Below are positions 21,099 through 30,360 of a stretch of 64,000 nt of DNA, in pieces. This DNA is from Mycobacterium seoulense (GTDB lineage Bacteria; Actinomycetota; Actinomycetes; Mycobacteriales; Mycobacteriaceae). The notes beneath the pieces were generated by a model that was not told where the DNA came from, ran no database searches, and saw only the letters and a program-made list of their open reading frames with translations. The stretch is from contig NZ_AP022582.1 in NCBI RefSeq assembly GCF_010731595.1, positions 310,001 through 374,000 on the forward strand, read 5' to 3'. A program made the translations under genes and the position numbers. The stretch's first letter is position 1. Each line of letters opens with the position of its first letter.

Positions 21099-22306
21099 GC
21101 CGTGCTTCTTCTGGCCTCACGTTCGGCGTCGAGGACGTCCGCTATCTGCGGTCGCAAACGGGTGCCGTGGCCCTGGCCGCGGTCGCCGAACTCGAGCTGA
21201 CCGACGCCAGCAAAGTCGCCGACATCGCCGCGGCGCGGGCCCGGTTCGGCGACCGGGCGGCGGTGTTGGTGGAGACGACACTGCTGCGCCGGCGCGCCGC
21301 CGAGAAATTGAGCGGGCTGGGCGCCGGAATCCCGGTGTCGAACTGGCTGTTCACCGACGAGGCACTACAGCAGGCCACCGCGGCCCCGGTGGCTGTGCAC
21401 CGGGCCAAGCGACTGGCCGAGGCGGGAGTCGTCGTCCACGACGTGACCTGTTCGATCGGCACCGAGTTGGCCGCGCTGCGCGGCGCCGGCGTCCGCGCGG
21501 TGGGCAGCGACCTCGATGCGGTGCGGCTGGCCATGGCCCGGCACAACCTGGGGGAGGGGGCCGAGCTCTGCCGTGCCGACGCGCTGGCCCCGGTGACCCG
21601 CCACGCCGCGGTGTTCGTGGACCCGGCGAGACGCCTCGGTGGCCGGCGGCGGTTCCGCCTCGAGGACTACCGGCCGGCCCTGGGCGCGCTGATCAACACC
21701 TACCGAGACCGCGATCTCGTCGTAAAGTGTTCTCCCGGGATTGATTTCGACGAGTTACACCGACTCGGGTTCGATGGCGAGATCGAGGTGACGTCCTATC
21801 GCGGCTCGGTGCGTGAAGCGTGCCTGTGGCCGGCCGGGCTGGCGCGGCGCGGCGTCCGTCGGCGCGCCAGCGTCCTCGACCGCGGCGAGCAGATCACCGA
21901 CGCCGACCCCGACGACTGCCCGGTGCGGCCGCCCGGGCGATGGATCGTCGACCCCGACGGCGCGGTGGTCCGCGCCGGGCTGGTGCGTCACTACGGCGCG
22001 CGGCACGGGCTGTGGCAACTCGACCCCGACATCGCCTACCTGTCGGGGGATGAGCTGCCGCCGGCGGTCCGGGGCTTCGAGGTGCTCGAGCAGCTGGCGT
22101 TCGACGAGCGACGGCTCCGCCAGGCGTTGTCTTCGCTGGACTGCGGGGCGCTGGAGGTCCTGGTGCGCGGGGTGCGGGTGGACCCCGACGCGCTGCGGCG
22201 CCGAATGCGGCTGCGCGGTGCCCGGCCCTTGTCGGTGGTCATCACCCGGATCGGGTCGCGGTCCCACGGACGGGCGACGGTCTTCGTTTGCCGGCCGTCG
22301 CGATAG
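21095..22306 (+). CDS. Class I SAM-dependent methyltransferase, THUMP-like
   Basis: A 403-residue protein. The SAM-binding segment is V-H-D-V-T-C-S-I-G-T-E-L-A-A-L (about 113-127), followed by G-S-D-L-D-A-V-R-L. D-P-A-R-R (about 174) and a C-terminal THUMP-like part suggest an RNA or small-molecule methyltransferase. No ATG, GTG or TTG occurs near the conserved start (L-T-F-G-V-E-D-V-R-Y-L). CTG 21095, sharing CTGA with the preceding stop, is the best start. GTG further in would remove conserved residues. Homologue of Rv3037c, which has been linked to methylglucose polysaccharides. Confidence 0.85.
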   Translation: MSRASSGLTFGVEDVRYLRSQTGAVALAAVAELELTDASKVADIAAARARFGDRAAVLVETTLLRRRAAEKLSGLGAGIPVSNWLFTDEALQQATAAPVAVHRAKRLAEAGVVVHDVTCSIGTELAALRGAGVRAVGSDLDAVRLAMARHNLGEGAELCRADALAPVTRHAAVFVDPARRLGGRRRFRLEDYRPALGALINTYRDRDLVVKCSPGIDFDELHRLGFDGEIEVTSYRGSVREACLWPAGLARRGVRRRASVLDRGEQITDADPDDCPVRPPGRWIVDPDGAVVRAGLVRHYGARHGLWQLDPDIAYLSGDELPPAVRGFEVLEQLAFDERRLRQALSSLDCGALEVLVRGVRVDPDALRRRMRLRGARPLSVVITRIGSRSHGRATVFVCRPSR

Positions 22307-22375
22307 CTCCCGGTAGGCTGGTGTGATCGCTCTTTCAGGCGCCAGCCCCGCCTATCCCGCAAGGACATTCCAAGA

Positions 22376-23059
22376 ATGCGTTATCTGATAGCGGCCGTGG
22401 TGCTCGCATCGGCGGCCCTGTGGGGTTGGCCGGCGGCCGCCGCGCCACCGTCGTGTGCCGCCCTGGGCGGCACCATCGAGGACGGCCAGATGTGTCGCGT
22501 CCGCGCCACCGGCCCCACGTACACGATCAACATGGCGTTTCCCGCCGACTACCCCGACGAGCAAGCGCTGATCGACTACATCACGCAGAACCGCGACGGT
22601 TTCGTCAACGTCGCACAGAGTTCGGGGTCGCGCGACCAGCCCTACCAACTCGAGGCCACCACCGAGCAGCACGGCTCGGGTCAGCCGCCGCACAACACCC
22701 GCAGCGTGGTGCTCAAGTTTTTCCAGGACCTCGGTGGCGCACACCCTTCGATCTGGTACAAGGCGTTCAACTACAACCTCGGGACCAAGCAGCCCATCAC
22801 CTTCGACAATCTGTTTGCGCCGGGCACCACGCCGTTGGATGCCATCTTCCCGATCGTGCAGCGCGACCTGGCGCGCCAAACCCCGTTGGGGGCGGCCATT
22901 CTGCCCTCGACCGGGCACGATCCGACGCACTACCAGAACTTCGCCATCACCGACGATCAGCTGATCTTCTACTTCGCGCCCGGCGAGATGTTGCCGGCGT
23001 TTGCCGGGCCGCTCCAGGCCGAGGTGCCCCGCAACGCCATCCCGCCGCTGGCCGTCTGA
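22376..23059 (+). CDS. Secreted MPT64/TB22.2-like protein (DUF3298-type)
   Basis: A 227-residue exported protein. The signal peptide is residues 1-23 (A-A-V-V-L-A-S-A-A-L-W-G-W-P-A-A-A-A). The mature part has C-x(n)-C (about 26, 42), Y-T-I-N-M-A-F-P, and a C-terminal Y-Q-N-F-A-I-T-D-D-Q-L-I-F-Y-F typical of the RsiV/DUF3298 domain of MPT64-like antigens. Rv3036c of M. tuberculosis has been reported as a cell-wall esterase; that activity here is inference only. The 45-bp repeat starts at the base after its stop codon. Confidence 0.9.
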   Translation: MRYLIAAVVLASAALWGWPAAAAPPSCAALGGTIEDGQMCRVRATGPTYTINMAFPADYPDEQALIDYITQNRDGFVNVAQSSGSRDQPYQLEATTEQHGSGQPPHNTRSVVLKFFQDLGGAHPSIWYKAFNYNLGTKQPITFDNLFAPGTTPLDAIFPIVQRDLARQTPLGAAILPSTGHDPTHYQNFAITDDQLIFYFAPGEMLPAFAGPLQAEVPRNAIPPLAV

Positions 23060-23104
23060 GTGGCGATCGCAAGCGCGGCGTAGCCGGGCCAAGCGGGTCG
23101 CCAC
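23060..23104 (-). repeat. 45-bp dispersed repeat, copy 2
   Basis: Reverse-orientation copy with the same GTGGCGA/TCGCCAC ends; two differences from copy 1. It abuts the stop codon of the secreted protein gene (TGA 23057-23059) and fills most of the gap to the convergent membrane protein gene. Confidence 0.88.
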
Positions 23105-23117
23105 GGTCGATCGAGGT

Positions 23118-23507
23118 CTAGACGGGCCCGGCGAGCGTCTCCATCGCCGCGCCGCCGGCCGCCAGCGCCACCTGCGCGGCGCATCCGAGCAGCGGAACGA
23201 AGAAGGCCGTCCGGTGCCGGGCGAGGCGGCGGACGGCGACCACCAGGGCGATGACGAAGACGACGGCGCCGCCGCCGATGCCCAGCACCATGGCGCGATT
23301 GATCCATGCCGGGTCGCCGCACTTCTGGGAGCCGCACGGGTCGGTTCCCATGACGAACAGGCTCAGCAGGCCTAACGTGACCGCGACCAGGAACGCCTGG
23401 ACGGCGAGCAGCACCAAGGTCGCGGTACGGTCCACCGCCTGGTTGCGTCGGCTGTTCCTGCTGTACGCGGCTGTCGCGGCCTGTATCTCGGTGTCATCGG
23501 TGGCCAT
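23118..23507 (-). CDS. Small membrane protein of unknown function
   Basis: A 129-residue protein with three hydrophobic segments (about 30-52, 73-92, 100-122) and a hydrophilic N-terminus. A C-G-S-Q-K-C-G loop (about 58-64) faces outward in the simplest topology. I do not recognise a named family. It starts 18 bp after the beta-propeller lipoprotein gene on the same strand, so it is probably cotranscribed with it. Confidence 0.7.
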   Translation of the reverse strand: MATDDTEIQAATAAYSRNSRRNQAVDRTATLVLLAVQAFLVAVTLGLLSLFVMGTDPCGSQKCGDPAWINRAMVLGIGGGAVVFVIALVVAVRRLARHRTAFFVPLLGCAAQVALAAGGAAMETLAGPV

Positions 23508-23525
23508 GGGCTCAGGATGGCCCGG

Positions 23526-24848
23526 TCAGGCCGGTGCGAAACCGTACACCTGGCCGTCGCTGGTCGCGGCCACCACCCGGCGATCGGCGCCGACCGAGAC
23601 CCCCACGGGATAGCCGGTGGCCGCCGGAAGGGGGTAGCTGCCCAGCGTGTGACCGCTGCCCGGATCGAACACCAGCAGCGACATGCCCGGTGCGCCGTTG
23701 GCCGCCGGGGCGCTGATGGACGTGTAACCGACACCCGCACCGGCCAGGCTCGACGACGACAGCGGGATGACGTCGTCGCGGCGCCACGCCTGATCGGCGT
23801 GGTCGCCCGCGTCCTTGAAGGCCACCAACCGGGTGTCGGGACCGCCGCCCGATACGACGAGGCCTTCGGGGGTGACCGCGGGCGGCGTCTGAGCCAGGAA
23901 TCCCAGCGGCGCCGACCACTTCACCTTGCCGTCGGCGGCATGCAGCGCCCACAGCCGCTGGTCGCGGCCGTTGACGTAGACGGTCGACCCGTCGGCGGAC
24001 AGCACCGGGCTGGCGATGACACCGGCGCCGACGGCGTCGCTGGTCCACTCCCGGGACAACAGCGGCGTCTGCCCGGGGTGATACTTCAGTCCGACCAGTC
24101 CCGCGGCCGGCGCGCCGGGCTGCCAGACACCCAGCACCGCCATCTGGTTGGCCGCCGAGAAGGCCGGCGCCGCGGCCACCGGGCAGCCCTGGCGTGCCGG
24201 CGCGCAATCGTCCAAACCACGCGTCGCATCGGTGGGGTCGACGCCCTCCACCAGATCCATCGGGCTGCCGACCACCATGCCGCGGTGGGCCTCGAAGACC
24301 AGCACCTGGCCCAGGTGGGTCACCACGAGAAGCTGCCCGTGGCCGAGAAACCTTGGCGTGCTGGGCATTCCGATGACCGGCTGCCGCCACCGCGTCCACT
24401 GCGTCACCGGGAAGGACAGGAAGGCGCCGGGCTGGCCGACGTAGAGGTTGTCGAACCCGTCGAGCAGGGGGCCCGCGAAGCCGCCGCCCTGGAACAGTCG
24501 CACACACCAGCGCTGCCGGCCGTTGTCGTCGTTCTCCCATTCCATGAGCGAACATCCGGCCGGCGTCTGCGCGTTGAGGGCCAGATAACCGCGCGCACTC
24601 AGCGCCGGACCGGCCGCCAGGGTTCCTTTGACCGAGCGCGTCCACCGCAACGTCAGCTTGGTGGCCCCACCGGTGCCGGTGTAGCTGCTGTTGGCGGCGT
24701 CGGCGTATTGCGCGGGCCAGCCGGCCGCCGGTGACGCCTCCACCCACGAGTCGGTGTTGGCGCACCCGCTGAGCCCGGCCGCGATCCCGGCCGACAGCAA
24801 CACCGATGACCACCGCCGAAGCCCGCGCGGGAGATGTCGGTCAAGCAC
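23526..24848 (-). CDS. Beta-propeller (PQQ-like repeat) lipoprotein
   Basis: A 440-residue protein from GTG 24848. The signal peptide has twin arginines (R-G-L-R-R-W) and ends in the lipobox L-S-G-C (about 26-29). The body consists of PQQ-like blades, for example G-R-D-Q-R-L-W-A-L-H-A-A-D-G-K-V-K-W (about 295-312) and S-D-G-Q-V-Y-G-F-A at the C-terminus, and no PQQ ligand residues are evident. It is the positional match of Rv3035. A structural or scaffold role at the cell envelope is likely. Its promoter region is shared with the divergent acyltransferase gene at 24986. Confidence 0.85.
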   Translation of the reverse strand: MLDRHLPRGLRRWSSVLLSAGIAAGLSGCANTDSWVEASPAAGWPAQYADAANSSYTGTGGATKLTLRWTRSVKGTLAAGPALSARGYLALNAQTPAGCSLMEWENDDNGRQRWCVRLFQGGGFAGPLLDGFDNLYVGQPGAFLSFPVTQWTRWRQPVIGMPSTPRFLGHGQLLVVTHLGQVLVFEAHRGMVVGSPMDLVEGVDPTDATRGLDDCAPARQGCPVAAAPAFSAANQMAVLGVWQPGAPAAGLVGLKYHPGQTPLLSREWTSDAVGAGVIASPVLSADGSTVYVNGRDQRLWALHAADGKVKWSAPLGFLAQTPPAVTPEGLVVSGGGPDTRLVAFKDAGDHADQAWRRDDVIPLSSSSLAGAGVGYTSISAPAANGAPGMSLLVFDPGSGHTLGSYPLPAATGYPVGVSVGADRRVVAATSDGQVYGFAPA

Positions 24849-24985
24849 CTCGATTCCCAGATCCTTCCCAGGGCGTTCGGCATGAGCGGCCAGTGAGTAC
24901 AGGTGAGGGTAACCCGTCGCGACTCGGCCCTGGGGGATTGCCCGCGGTTCTCGGTTCACCAACCCGCGCGCTAGGCTCTCCGGCC

Positions 24986-25723
24986 ATGACGAGCATGTGG
25001 GGCGCCCCGGTCCACCGCCGCTGGCGTGGATCGAACCTGCGGGACCCTCGCCAAGCCAAGTTCCTCACGCTGGCCTCGCTGAAGTGGGTGCTGCGCAACC
25101 GCGCCTACACGCCCTGGTACCTGGTGCGGTATTGGCGGCTACTGAAGTTCAAGCTCGCCAACCCGCACATCATCACCAGGGGGATGGTGTTCTTGGGCAA
25201 GGACGTCGAGATCCACGCGACGCCCGAGCTGGCGCAGCTGGAGATCGGCCGGTGGGTGCACATCGGCGACAAGAACACCATCCGTGCCCACGAAGGCTCG
25301 CTGCGGTTCGGTGACAAGGTCGTGCTGGGCCGCGACAACGTCATCAACGCCTACCTCGACATCGAGCTGGGCGATTCGGTCTTGATGGCCGACTGGTGTT
25401 ACGTCTGCGACTTCGACCACCGCATGGACAACATCAACCTGCCGATCAAGGACCAGGGCATCGTCAAGTCGCCGGTGCGTATCGGGCCCGACACCTGGGT
25501 GGGGGTGAAGGTGACGGTGTTGCGCGGCACGGCCATCGGGCGCGGCTGCGTGCTGGGTTCGCACGCGGTGGTCCGCGGCGTGATCCCCGACTACTCGATC
25601 GCGGTCGGTGCGCCGGCCAAGGTGATCAAGAACCGCCAGCTCGCCTGGGAGAGCACTGCCGCCCAGCGGGAGGAACTGGCCGCCGCCCTGGCCGACATCG
25701 AACGCAAGAAGGCCGCCCGCTAG
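24986..25723 (+). CDS. Left-handed beta-helix (hexapeptide) acyltransferase
   Basis: A 245-residue protein. Residues about 65-210 form hexapeptide turns (V-L-G-R-D-N-V-I-N-A-Y-L-D-I, V-R-I-G-P-D-T-W-V-G-V-K-V-T-V-L-R-G). The catalytic His is probably in C-D-F-D-H-R-M (about 141), and G-A-P-A-K-V-I (about 211) ends the helix as in acetyl- or acyltransferases. TAGGCT at 24972-24977 places the transcription start close to ATG 24986, suggesting a nearly leaderless messenger. M. tuberculosis Rv3034c, in the methylglucose lipopolysaccharide region, is the counterpart and is proposed to acylate that polymer. Confidence 0.87.
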   Translation: MTSMWGAPVHRRWRGSNLRDPRQAKFLTLASLKWVLRNRAYTPWYLVRYWRLLKFKLANPHIITRGMVFLGKDVEIHATPELAQLEIGRWVHIGDKNTIRAHEGSLRFGDKVVLGRDNVINAYLDIELGDSVLMADWCYVCDFDHRMDNINLPIKDQGIVKSPVRIGPDTWVGVKVTVLRGTAIGRGCVLGSHAVVRGVIPDYSIAVGAPAKVIKNRQLAWESTAAQREELAAALADIERKKAAR

Positions 25724-25757
25724 GTCGCCGACCCGCTAGTTCGCCGCTAGCTCGCCG
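25718..25757. repeat. Three direct CGCTAG-N-TCGCCG repeats at a convergent junction
   Basis: Copies at 25718-25730, 25734-25746 and 25745-25757 (the last two overlap). They span both stop codons of the convergent acyltransferase and DUF4333 genes. Confidence 0.5.
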
Positions 25758-26298
25758 GCTCGGGGTGGTCGTCGACCTTGAAATCGAAGTTGACGTCGCC
25801 GGCGTCGACGTTGGTGACCGTCACCGCGATGCCGTACTTGTCGGTGCCGTCTACGAGTTGGCACCGTAGCGTCGCGCCCTGGACGCCCTTCAAGTTGTCG
25901 GGGCAGGTCACCGAATCGGGTTTTCTGCCCACCTGCTGGGCCAGCTTGTTGCTGATGATGCTGGCGACCTGGTTCTTGTCGACCGTCTCCACCATGTCGA
26001 ACTTGACGTCATTGCCGTTCACGCTCGTCACCGTCACGTTGACATTGAAGGTCTGGTTCTTGACCTTCATCTCGCAGTTGAGCTGCGCCCCCACCTTCGC
26101 GGGCAGGTCGTTCGGACAGTTCACCGAGTCGGGCTTGTTGCCGGCGGCGTCGGTCATCTTCGACGTGATCTGGCCGGCGACATCGCTCTTGCTGACGGTG
26201 TGCGACGAGCCGACGGAGCACGAGCAGGCGGTGACGCCGGCCAGCAACCCGGCGGCTGCACCGGAGGCCAGCAACGTCCGAACGATGAAGTGTGTCAT
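25747..26298 (-). CDS. Lipoprotein with two DUF4333 domains
   Basis: A 183-residue exported protein from ATG 26298, preceded by GGGAGG. The signal peptide ends near V-T-A-C-S-C (about 25). Two homologous DUF4333 units follow: about 38-105 and 106-175. Each has N/R-K-P-D-S-V-x-C-P at its centre, a disulfide-type cysteine pair and a closing V-x-F-D strand. Matches Rv3033 in size. Function is unknown, a surface or secreted mycobacterial protein. This is the last conserved M. tuberculosis-order gene before the carotenoid island. Confidence 0.87.
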   Translation of the reverse strand: MTHFIVRTLLASGAAAGLLAGVTACSCSVGSSHTVSKSDVAGQITSKMTDAAGNKPDSVNCPNDLPAKVGAQLNCEMKVKNQTFNVNVTVTSVNGNDVKFDMVETVDKNQVASIISNKLAQQVGRKPDSVTCPDNLKGVQGATLRCQLVDGTDKYGIAVTVTNVDAGDVNFDFKVDDHPEPAS

Positions 26299-26430
26299 GA
26301 GTGCCTCCCAGGGCGCGACGACTGTGAGTCGGCTGATGATTGCATGGCAATCGGCTTCGAGAGGGGCGATTGAGCAAACATTCACGCGGGCGACAATTCG
26401 TTGCTGAGCGCGGCGCTACCGGCCCGCGCG

Positions 26431-27759
26431 TCAGATGTTCTGGTAGCGGCGCAGCGCTTCGGCGCGCTCGGCGCCGTGATCGACGATCGGGGCGGGGTAG
26501 CCGGCCGGCCGTTCCCCCTTACGCAGGTGGGCGTCGTCGACCGAGCGCAACTCGGGCACCCACCGCCGGATGTAGTCGCCGGACGGGTCGAACTTCTCGC
26601 CCTGGGTGGTCGGGTTGAACACCCGAAAATACGGTGCGGCATCGGTACCGCAGCCCGCGCACCATTGCCACCCGTGCTGGTTGTTTGCCATGTCGCCGTC
26701 GACCAGCTGAGCCAGGAACCACTCGGCGCCCCACTGCCAGGGCAGGTGCAGGTCTTTGACCAAGAACGAGGCGACGATCATCCGCACCCGGTTGTGCATG
26801 AAGCCGGTCTCGCGTAATTGACGCATACCGGCGTCCACCATCGGGTAGCCGGTCTCGCCGGCTTTCCACGACTCGAAGCGGCGTTTCGCCTCGGCGCCGG
26901 TGTCGGTGCGGATGCCGTCGAACTGGCGGTTCCAGTTGCGCCAGGCGCTGGCCGGCCGGTGATGCAGCACGTCGGCGTAGAAGTCGCGAAAAGCCAACTC
27001 GCGCAGGAATGCCTGCGGGCCGGGGTGGCCCAGGTCGAGGTCGGCGACCATGCTGCGGGGATGGATGGTGCCGAACTTCAGATGCGCCGACATCCGGCTG
27101 GTGCCGTGCAGATCGGGCCGGTTACGTTCCACGTCGTAGCGGTGTAACCCATTGTCAACGAACGACTTCCACTGCTTGCGGGCCGCCGCCTCGCCGGCCG
27201 CGAGGTCGAGCGCGGCGCCGGGATCGGGGATCTCGGCCGGCTCGATCCGCAGCTGTGCCGGATCGAGCCAGCCGGCGGACCCGGCGCTCGATTTCGCCGG
27301 CGCCCGCCAGCCGGACTCACGCCACTGACGCAGAAACGGTGTGAACACCTGGTACGGGTAGCCGTCCTTCTTGGTGACCCGGCCCGGCGACACCAGGTAC
27401 GGCGACCCCGTCGCCACCAGGGGGACGGAACCCAGTGCGGCGCGGACCCGTTCGTCGCGGCGCCTGCCGTACGGCGCGAAGTCTTCGGAGATGTGCACCG
27501 CCGACGCGCCGATGTCCGCGGCGATGCGTGGGATCACTTTGTCGGGTTGGCCGCGGGTCACCAGCAGCCGGCCCTCCAGGTCGGCACGCAGCCGTCGCAG
27601 CGAGTCACCCAGGAACTGGAGTCGTCGGGGGCCGGTGGAGGCCTCGAGCTGTGGGTCGAGCACGAAGCAGGCCAGCACCTCCCCGTCGTCGGCGGCGGCA
27701 TTCAGCGCCGGATGGTCGCGCAACCGCAAGTCGCGACGAAACCATAAGAGCGTCGGCAT
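26431..27759 (-). CDS. phr: Deoxyribodipyrimidine photolyase
   Basis: A 442-residue class I CPD photolyase that uses blue light to split pyrimidine dimers. The N-terminal antenna domain starts L-L-W-F-R-R-D-L-R-L-R-D-H-P-A-L. The C-terminal FAD domain has T-S-R-M-S-A-H-L-K-F-G (about 222) and N-N-Q-H-G-W-Q-W-C-A-G-C-G-T-D-A (about 376), the electron-transfer and dimer-binding region. It is third in the mmpL-tspO-phr operon (15 bp after tspO), read from a promoter with the AT-rich MarR-like site at 30361-30391. This ties repair of light damage to pigment synthesis. Confidence 0.95.
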   Translation of the reverse strand: MPTLLWFRRDLRLRDHPALNAAADDGEVLACFVLDPQLEASTGPRRLQFLGDSLRRLRADLEGRLLVTRGQPDKVIPRIAADIGASAVHISEDFAPYGRRRDERVRAALGSVPLVATGSPYLVSPGRVTKKDGYPYQVFTPFLRQWRESGWRAPAKSSAGSAGWLDPAQLRIEPAEIPDPGAALDLAAGEAAARKQWKSFVDNGLHRYDVERNRPDLHGTSRMSAHLKFGTIHPRSMVADLDLGHPGPQAFLRELAFRDFYADVLHHRPASAWRNWNRQFDGIRTDTGAEAKRRFESWKAGETGYPMVDAGMRQLRETGFMHNRVRMIVASFLVKDLHLPWQWGAEWFLAQLVDGDMANNQHGWQWCAGCGTDAAPYFRVFNPTTQGEKFDPSGDYIRRWVPELRSVDDAHLRKGERPAGYPAPIVDHGAERAEALRRYQNI

Positions 27760-27774
27760 GATCCGATGGTCTCC

Positions 27775-28254
27775 TCAGCGGTTGAGCCGCCACACATGGG
27801 TGGCCAGGGTGGTGGCGAAGGAACACCACAGCGGATACGCCGACAGGGCCAGTCCGGCCCGCGGGTCGGCTTCCGCGGCGCGACGCGCGAGGTCCGCGCT
27901 GCTCACCGTCAGCACGGCGGCACCGGCCGCCGAGACGCCGAGTTTGTGGAACCGGAAGAACAGCCAGCTCCACGCGGCGTTGAGAACCAGGTTCACCCCG
28001 AGCGCGGCGGCGTACCGGCGTGCCTTGTCGTGCTGTCCCGCCTCCCGGAAGCGGTCGATGGCCACCGCCGACGTGACTGCGATATCGCCGTAGAGCGAGG
28101 TCCACGCCACCGGGAACGCGGCGCTGGGGGGCTGGTACGGCGGCTTGCGCAGCCGCGCATACCAGGCGGGAGCGGCCTTGGCGTTGGCGACGCTCCCGGT
28201 CACGGCGGCGACGGCGACGGCGAGACTTGTTGCGGCAAGGGTTGATTTGTTCAA
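27775..28254 (-). CDS. tspO: TspO/MBR (translocator/tryptophan-rich sensory) protein
   Basis: A 159-residue, five-segment membrane protein. W-Y-A-R-L-R-K-P-P-Y-Q-P-P (about 31-43) and the aromatic N-A-A-W-S-W-L-F-F (about 92-100) are TspO hallmarks. These proteins bind porphyrins, cholesterol-like lipids or tetrapyrrole products and tune light or oxygen responses in Rhodobacter. TTG 28254 overlaps the mmpL stop by 4 bases (TTGA), so translation is coupled. No other start fits the conserved length. Its place between an MmpL and a photolyase suggests a role in light or oxidative stress. Confidence 0.85.
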   Translation of the reverse strand: MNKSTLAATSLAVAVAAVTGSVANAKAAPAWYARLRKPPYQPPSAAFPVAWTSLYGDIAVTSAVAIDRFREAGQHDKARRYAAALGVNLVLNAAWSWLFFRFHKLGVSAAGAAVLTVSSADLARRAAEADPRAGLALSAYPLWCSFATTLATHVWRLNR

Positions 28255-30350
28255 GGGATGCTCCGTTCTGGTCGGCTTTCTGCTTGTGCTGCAGCGGTAT
28301 TGGCGGGGTTCGGTGTCGACGGCCACCAGATGCGGTCGCCGATGAGGGCGAACAGCGCGGGGATGACCAGTGTGCGGACCACGAACGTGTCCAGCAGGAT
28401 GCCCAGGCCGACGATGATCCCCAGCTGGGTCAGCACGATCAACGGCAACACACCGAGCACGCAGAACACGGCGGCCAAAACGATTCCCGCGCTGGTGATG
28501 ACGCCCCCGGTGGCCGACACCGCGGCGACCATGCCGGCGCGCGCGCCGCGCCGCGCGGACTCTTCGCGGGCGCGCGTGACCAGAAAGATGGTGTATTCCA
28601 CGCCGAGCGCCGCCAAGAACAAGAAGGCGAACAGCGGGGTGCTGTTGTCCAGCGCCGGGAAGCCGAAGACGTGGCTGCTGGCCCAGCCGCCCATGCCGAG
28701 CGCGGCCAGCGCCCCCAGAATCGTCGTCGCCAGGAGTGTGGGAGGTGCGAGCGCGGACCGCAGCAGGACATAGAGGACGAGCAGGATGACCGCGAGAATC
28801 GCCGGAATCAGCACACGGCGGTCATGGGTGGCCGCGTCGCGCACGTCGAGCGCCTGCGCATCGGCGCCACCCACCAGCGCTGCGGGGCTGGCGGACTTCG
28901 TCCTATCACGCAGTGCGGCAATGGTATTGAATGCCCGGTCGGAGGACGGCGGCGCATCGATCACCACCGACCACCTCGTCAACCCGGTCGGCGAGCTGCC
29001 GGAATCGGTCGCCGATACCACCCCCGGCGTGGACCTGATGGCCTGCGGCACCCGCGAAAGGGTGGGGGCGACGACCAGCGTGGGGTTGGCCAGGCCGGCC
29101 GGGAAATGCGCGGCCACGATGTCGTAGCCGGACACCGAATCCGCGTGGACGCGGAACTGCTCGGTTTGCGACAGACCGATGCGCGTGCCGAGCAGCCCGG
29201 TGGCCAGTGCCGCCAGTCCGGCGATCGTGACCGTCGCGACCAGCGCCGGGCGCCGGTTCACCCAGACCCCGACGCGGTGCCAGGCGCCGGAATCGGTGCT
29301 CGCGGTGTCGTCGGGGTGGGGGATGAAGGGCCAGAACAATCGCCGGCCGCACAAAGCGAGCAGCGGTGGCAATATCACCAGGGCCGACACCGCGGCGACC
29401 ACCAGTCCGCACGCCGCCAGCGCACCCAGGCTGCGGGTGCTGGGAGTCGAGGCGAACAGCAGGGTGAGCAACGCCAGCACCACGGTGGCGTTGCTGGCGA
29501 CGATCGCCGGCCCGGCCATCCGCACCGCGCGGCGCAACGCGTCTCGATGCCCGCTGTGGCGCCGAAGCTCCTGCCGATAGCGGGAGATCAGCAGTAGCGC
29601 GTAGTTGGTGCCCGCGCCGAAGACCAGCACACTGGTGATTCCCGACGTGGCACCGTCGAAGCTGAGCCCGGTCAGCGACGCCACGGCGGTACCCACCGCC
29701 GCGGCGACCCGGTCGGCGAACCCGACCACCAGCAGCGGCACCAGCCAGAGCACCGGAGAGCGGTACGTCGCGATCAGCAGCAGCGCCACCACCGACGCGG
29801 TCACCGCGAGCAGGGTGACGTTGGCGTTGGTGAAGGCGCCTGCGATGTCCGCGCCGAACGCCGGGCCGCCGGTGACGTGGGCCTGCAGGTCCGCCGGTAG
29901 CCCGGTCGAGGCGGCCTTGCGCAGATTGGCGACCACGTCGGTGAGGGTGAGTCCCGACAGGTCGGCGCTGACGGGCACCACCCCGATCGCGGCCTTGCCG
30001 TCGGCCGACACCCGCGCCGGCGCGGCTCCGGCGGGGCCGCCCGGCGGTGCGGCGGCCTGCATGCGGCCGCGCGCCGCGTGGGCGGCGGCGACGCCGCCCG
30101 GGCCGAGCGGGGTGCCGTCTGCGCGGCTGACGACCATGATCAGGGGAACGCTGTCCCCGCCGGGGAATTGGCGGGCCATCGCGTCCACCCTCGCCGAATC
30201 CGAGCCGGTGGGCACCGACAGCGGCGCCTGTCCCGCCGCCGCGTTGGCGCCGATCACCGCCACGAAGCCGGCGCCCAACAGCAGGGCGCACAGGGCGAAC
30301 AGCCACGACCGTCGTCCCGTCACGGCCGCGGCCACGCGATCCCACACCAC
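28251..30350 (-). CDS. MMPL-family RND transporter
   Basis: A 699-residue RND-type exporter with 12 membrane segments in two halves. Large outer loops occupy about 45-170 and 390-490. The membrane relay motif region G-A-G-T-N-Y-A-L-L-L-I-S-R-Y-R (about 230) and G-V-E-Y-T-I-F-L-V-T-R (about 590) are typical of MmpL proteins. It is shorter than the large lipid-exporting MmpL proteins. An MmpL-like gene (cg0722) sits inside the carotenoid operon of Corynebacterium glutamicum, so a role in placing carotenoids or precursors in the envelope is reasonable. GTG 30350 lies 11 bp from the operator-like site. Confidence 0.88.
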   Translation of the reverse strand: MVWDRVAAAVTGRRSWLFALCALLLGAGFVAVIGANAAAGQAPLSVPTGSDSARVDAMARQFPGGDSVPLIMVVSRADGTPLGPGGVAAAHAARGRMQAAAPPGGPAGAAPARVSADGKAAIGVVPVSADLSGLTLTDVVANLRKAASTGLPADLQAHVTGGPAFGADIAGAFTNANVTLLAVTASVVALLLIATYRSPVLWLVPLLVVGFADRVAAAVGTAVASLTGLSFDGATSGITSVLVFGAGTNYALLLISRYRQELRRHSGHRDALRRAVRMAGPAIVASNATVVLALLTLLFASTPSTRSLGALAACGLVVAAVSALVILPPLLALCGRRLFWPFIPHPDDTASTDSGAWHRVGVWVNRRPALVATVTIAGLAALATGLLGTRIGLSQTEQFRVHADSVSGYDIVAAHFPAGLANPTLVVAPTLSRVPQAIRSTPGVVSATDSGSSPTGLTRWSVVIDAPPSSDRAFNTIAALRDRTKSASPAALVGGADAQALDVRDAATHDRRVLIPAILAVILLVLYVLLRSALAPPTLLATTILGALAALGMGGWASSHVFGFPALDNSTPLFAFLFLAALGVEYTIFLVTRAREESARRGARAGMVAAVSATGGVITSAGIVLAAVFCVLGVLPLIVLTQLGIIVGLGILLDTFVVRTLVIPALFALIGDRIWWPSTPNPANTAAAQAESRPERSIP

Positions 30351-30360
30351 GATAGAAGTC

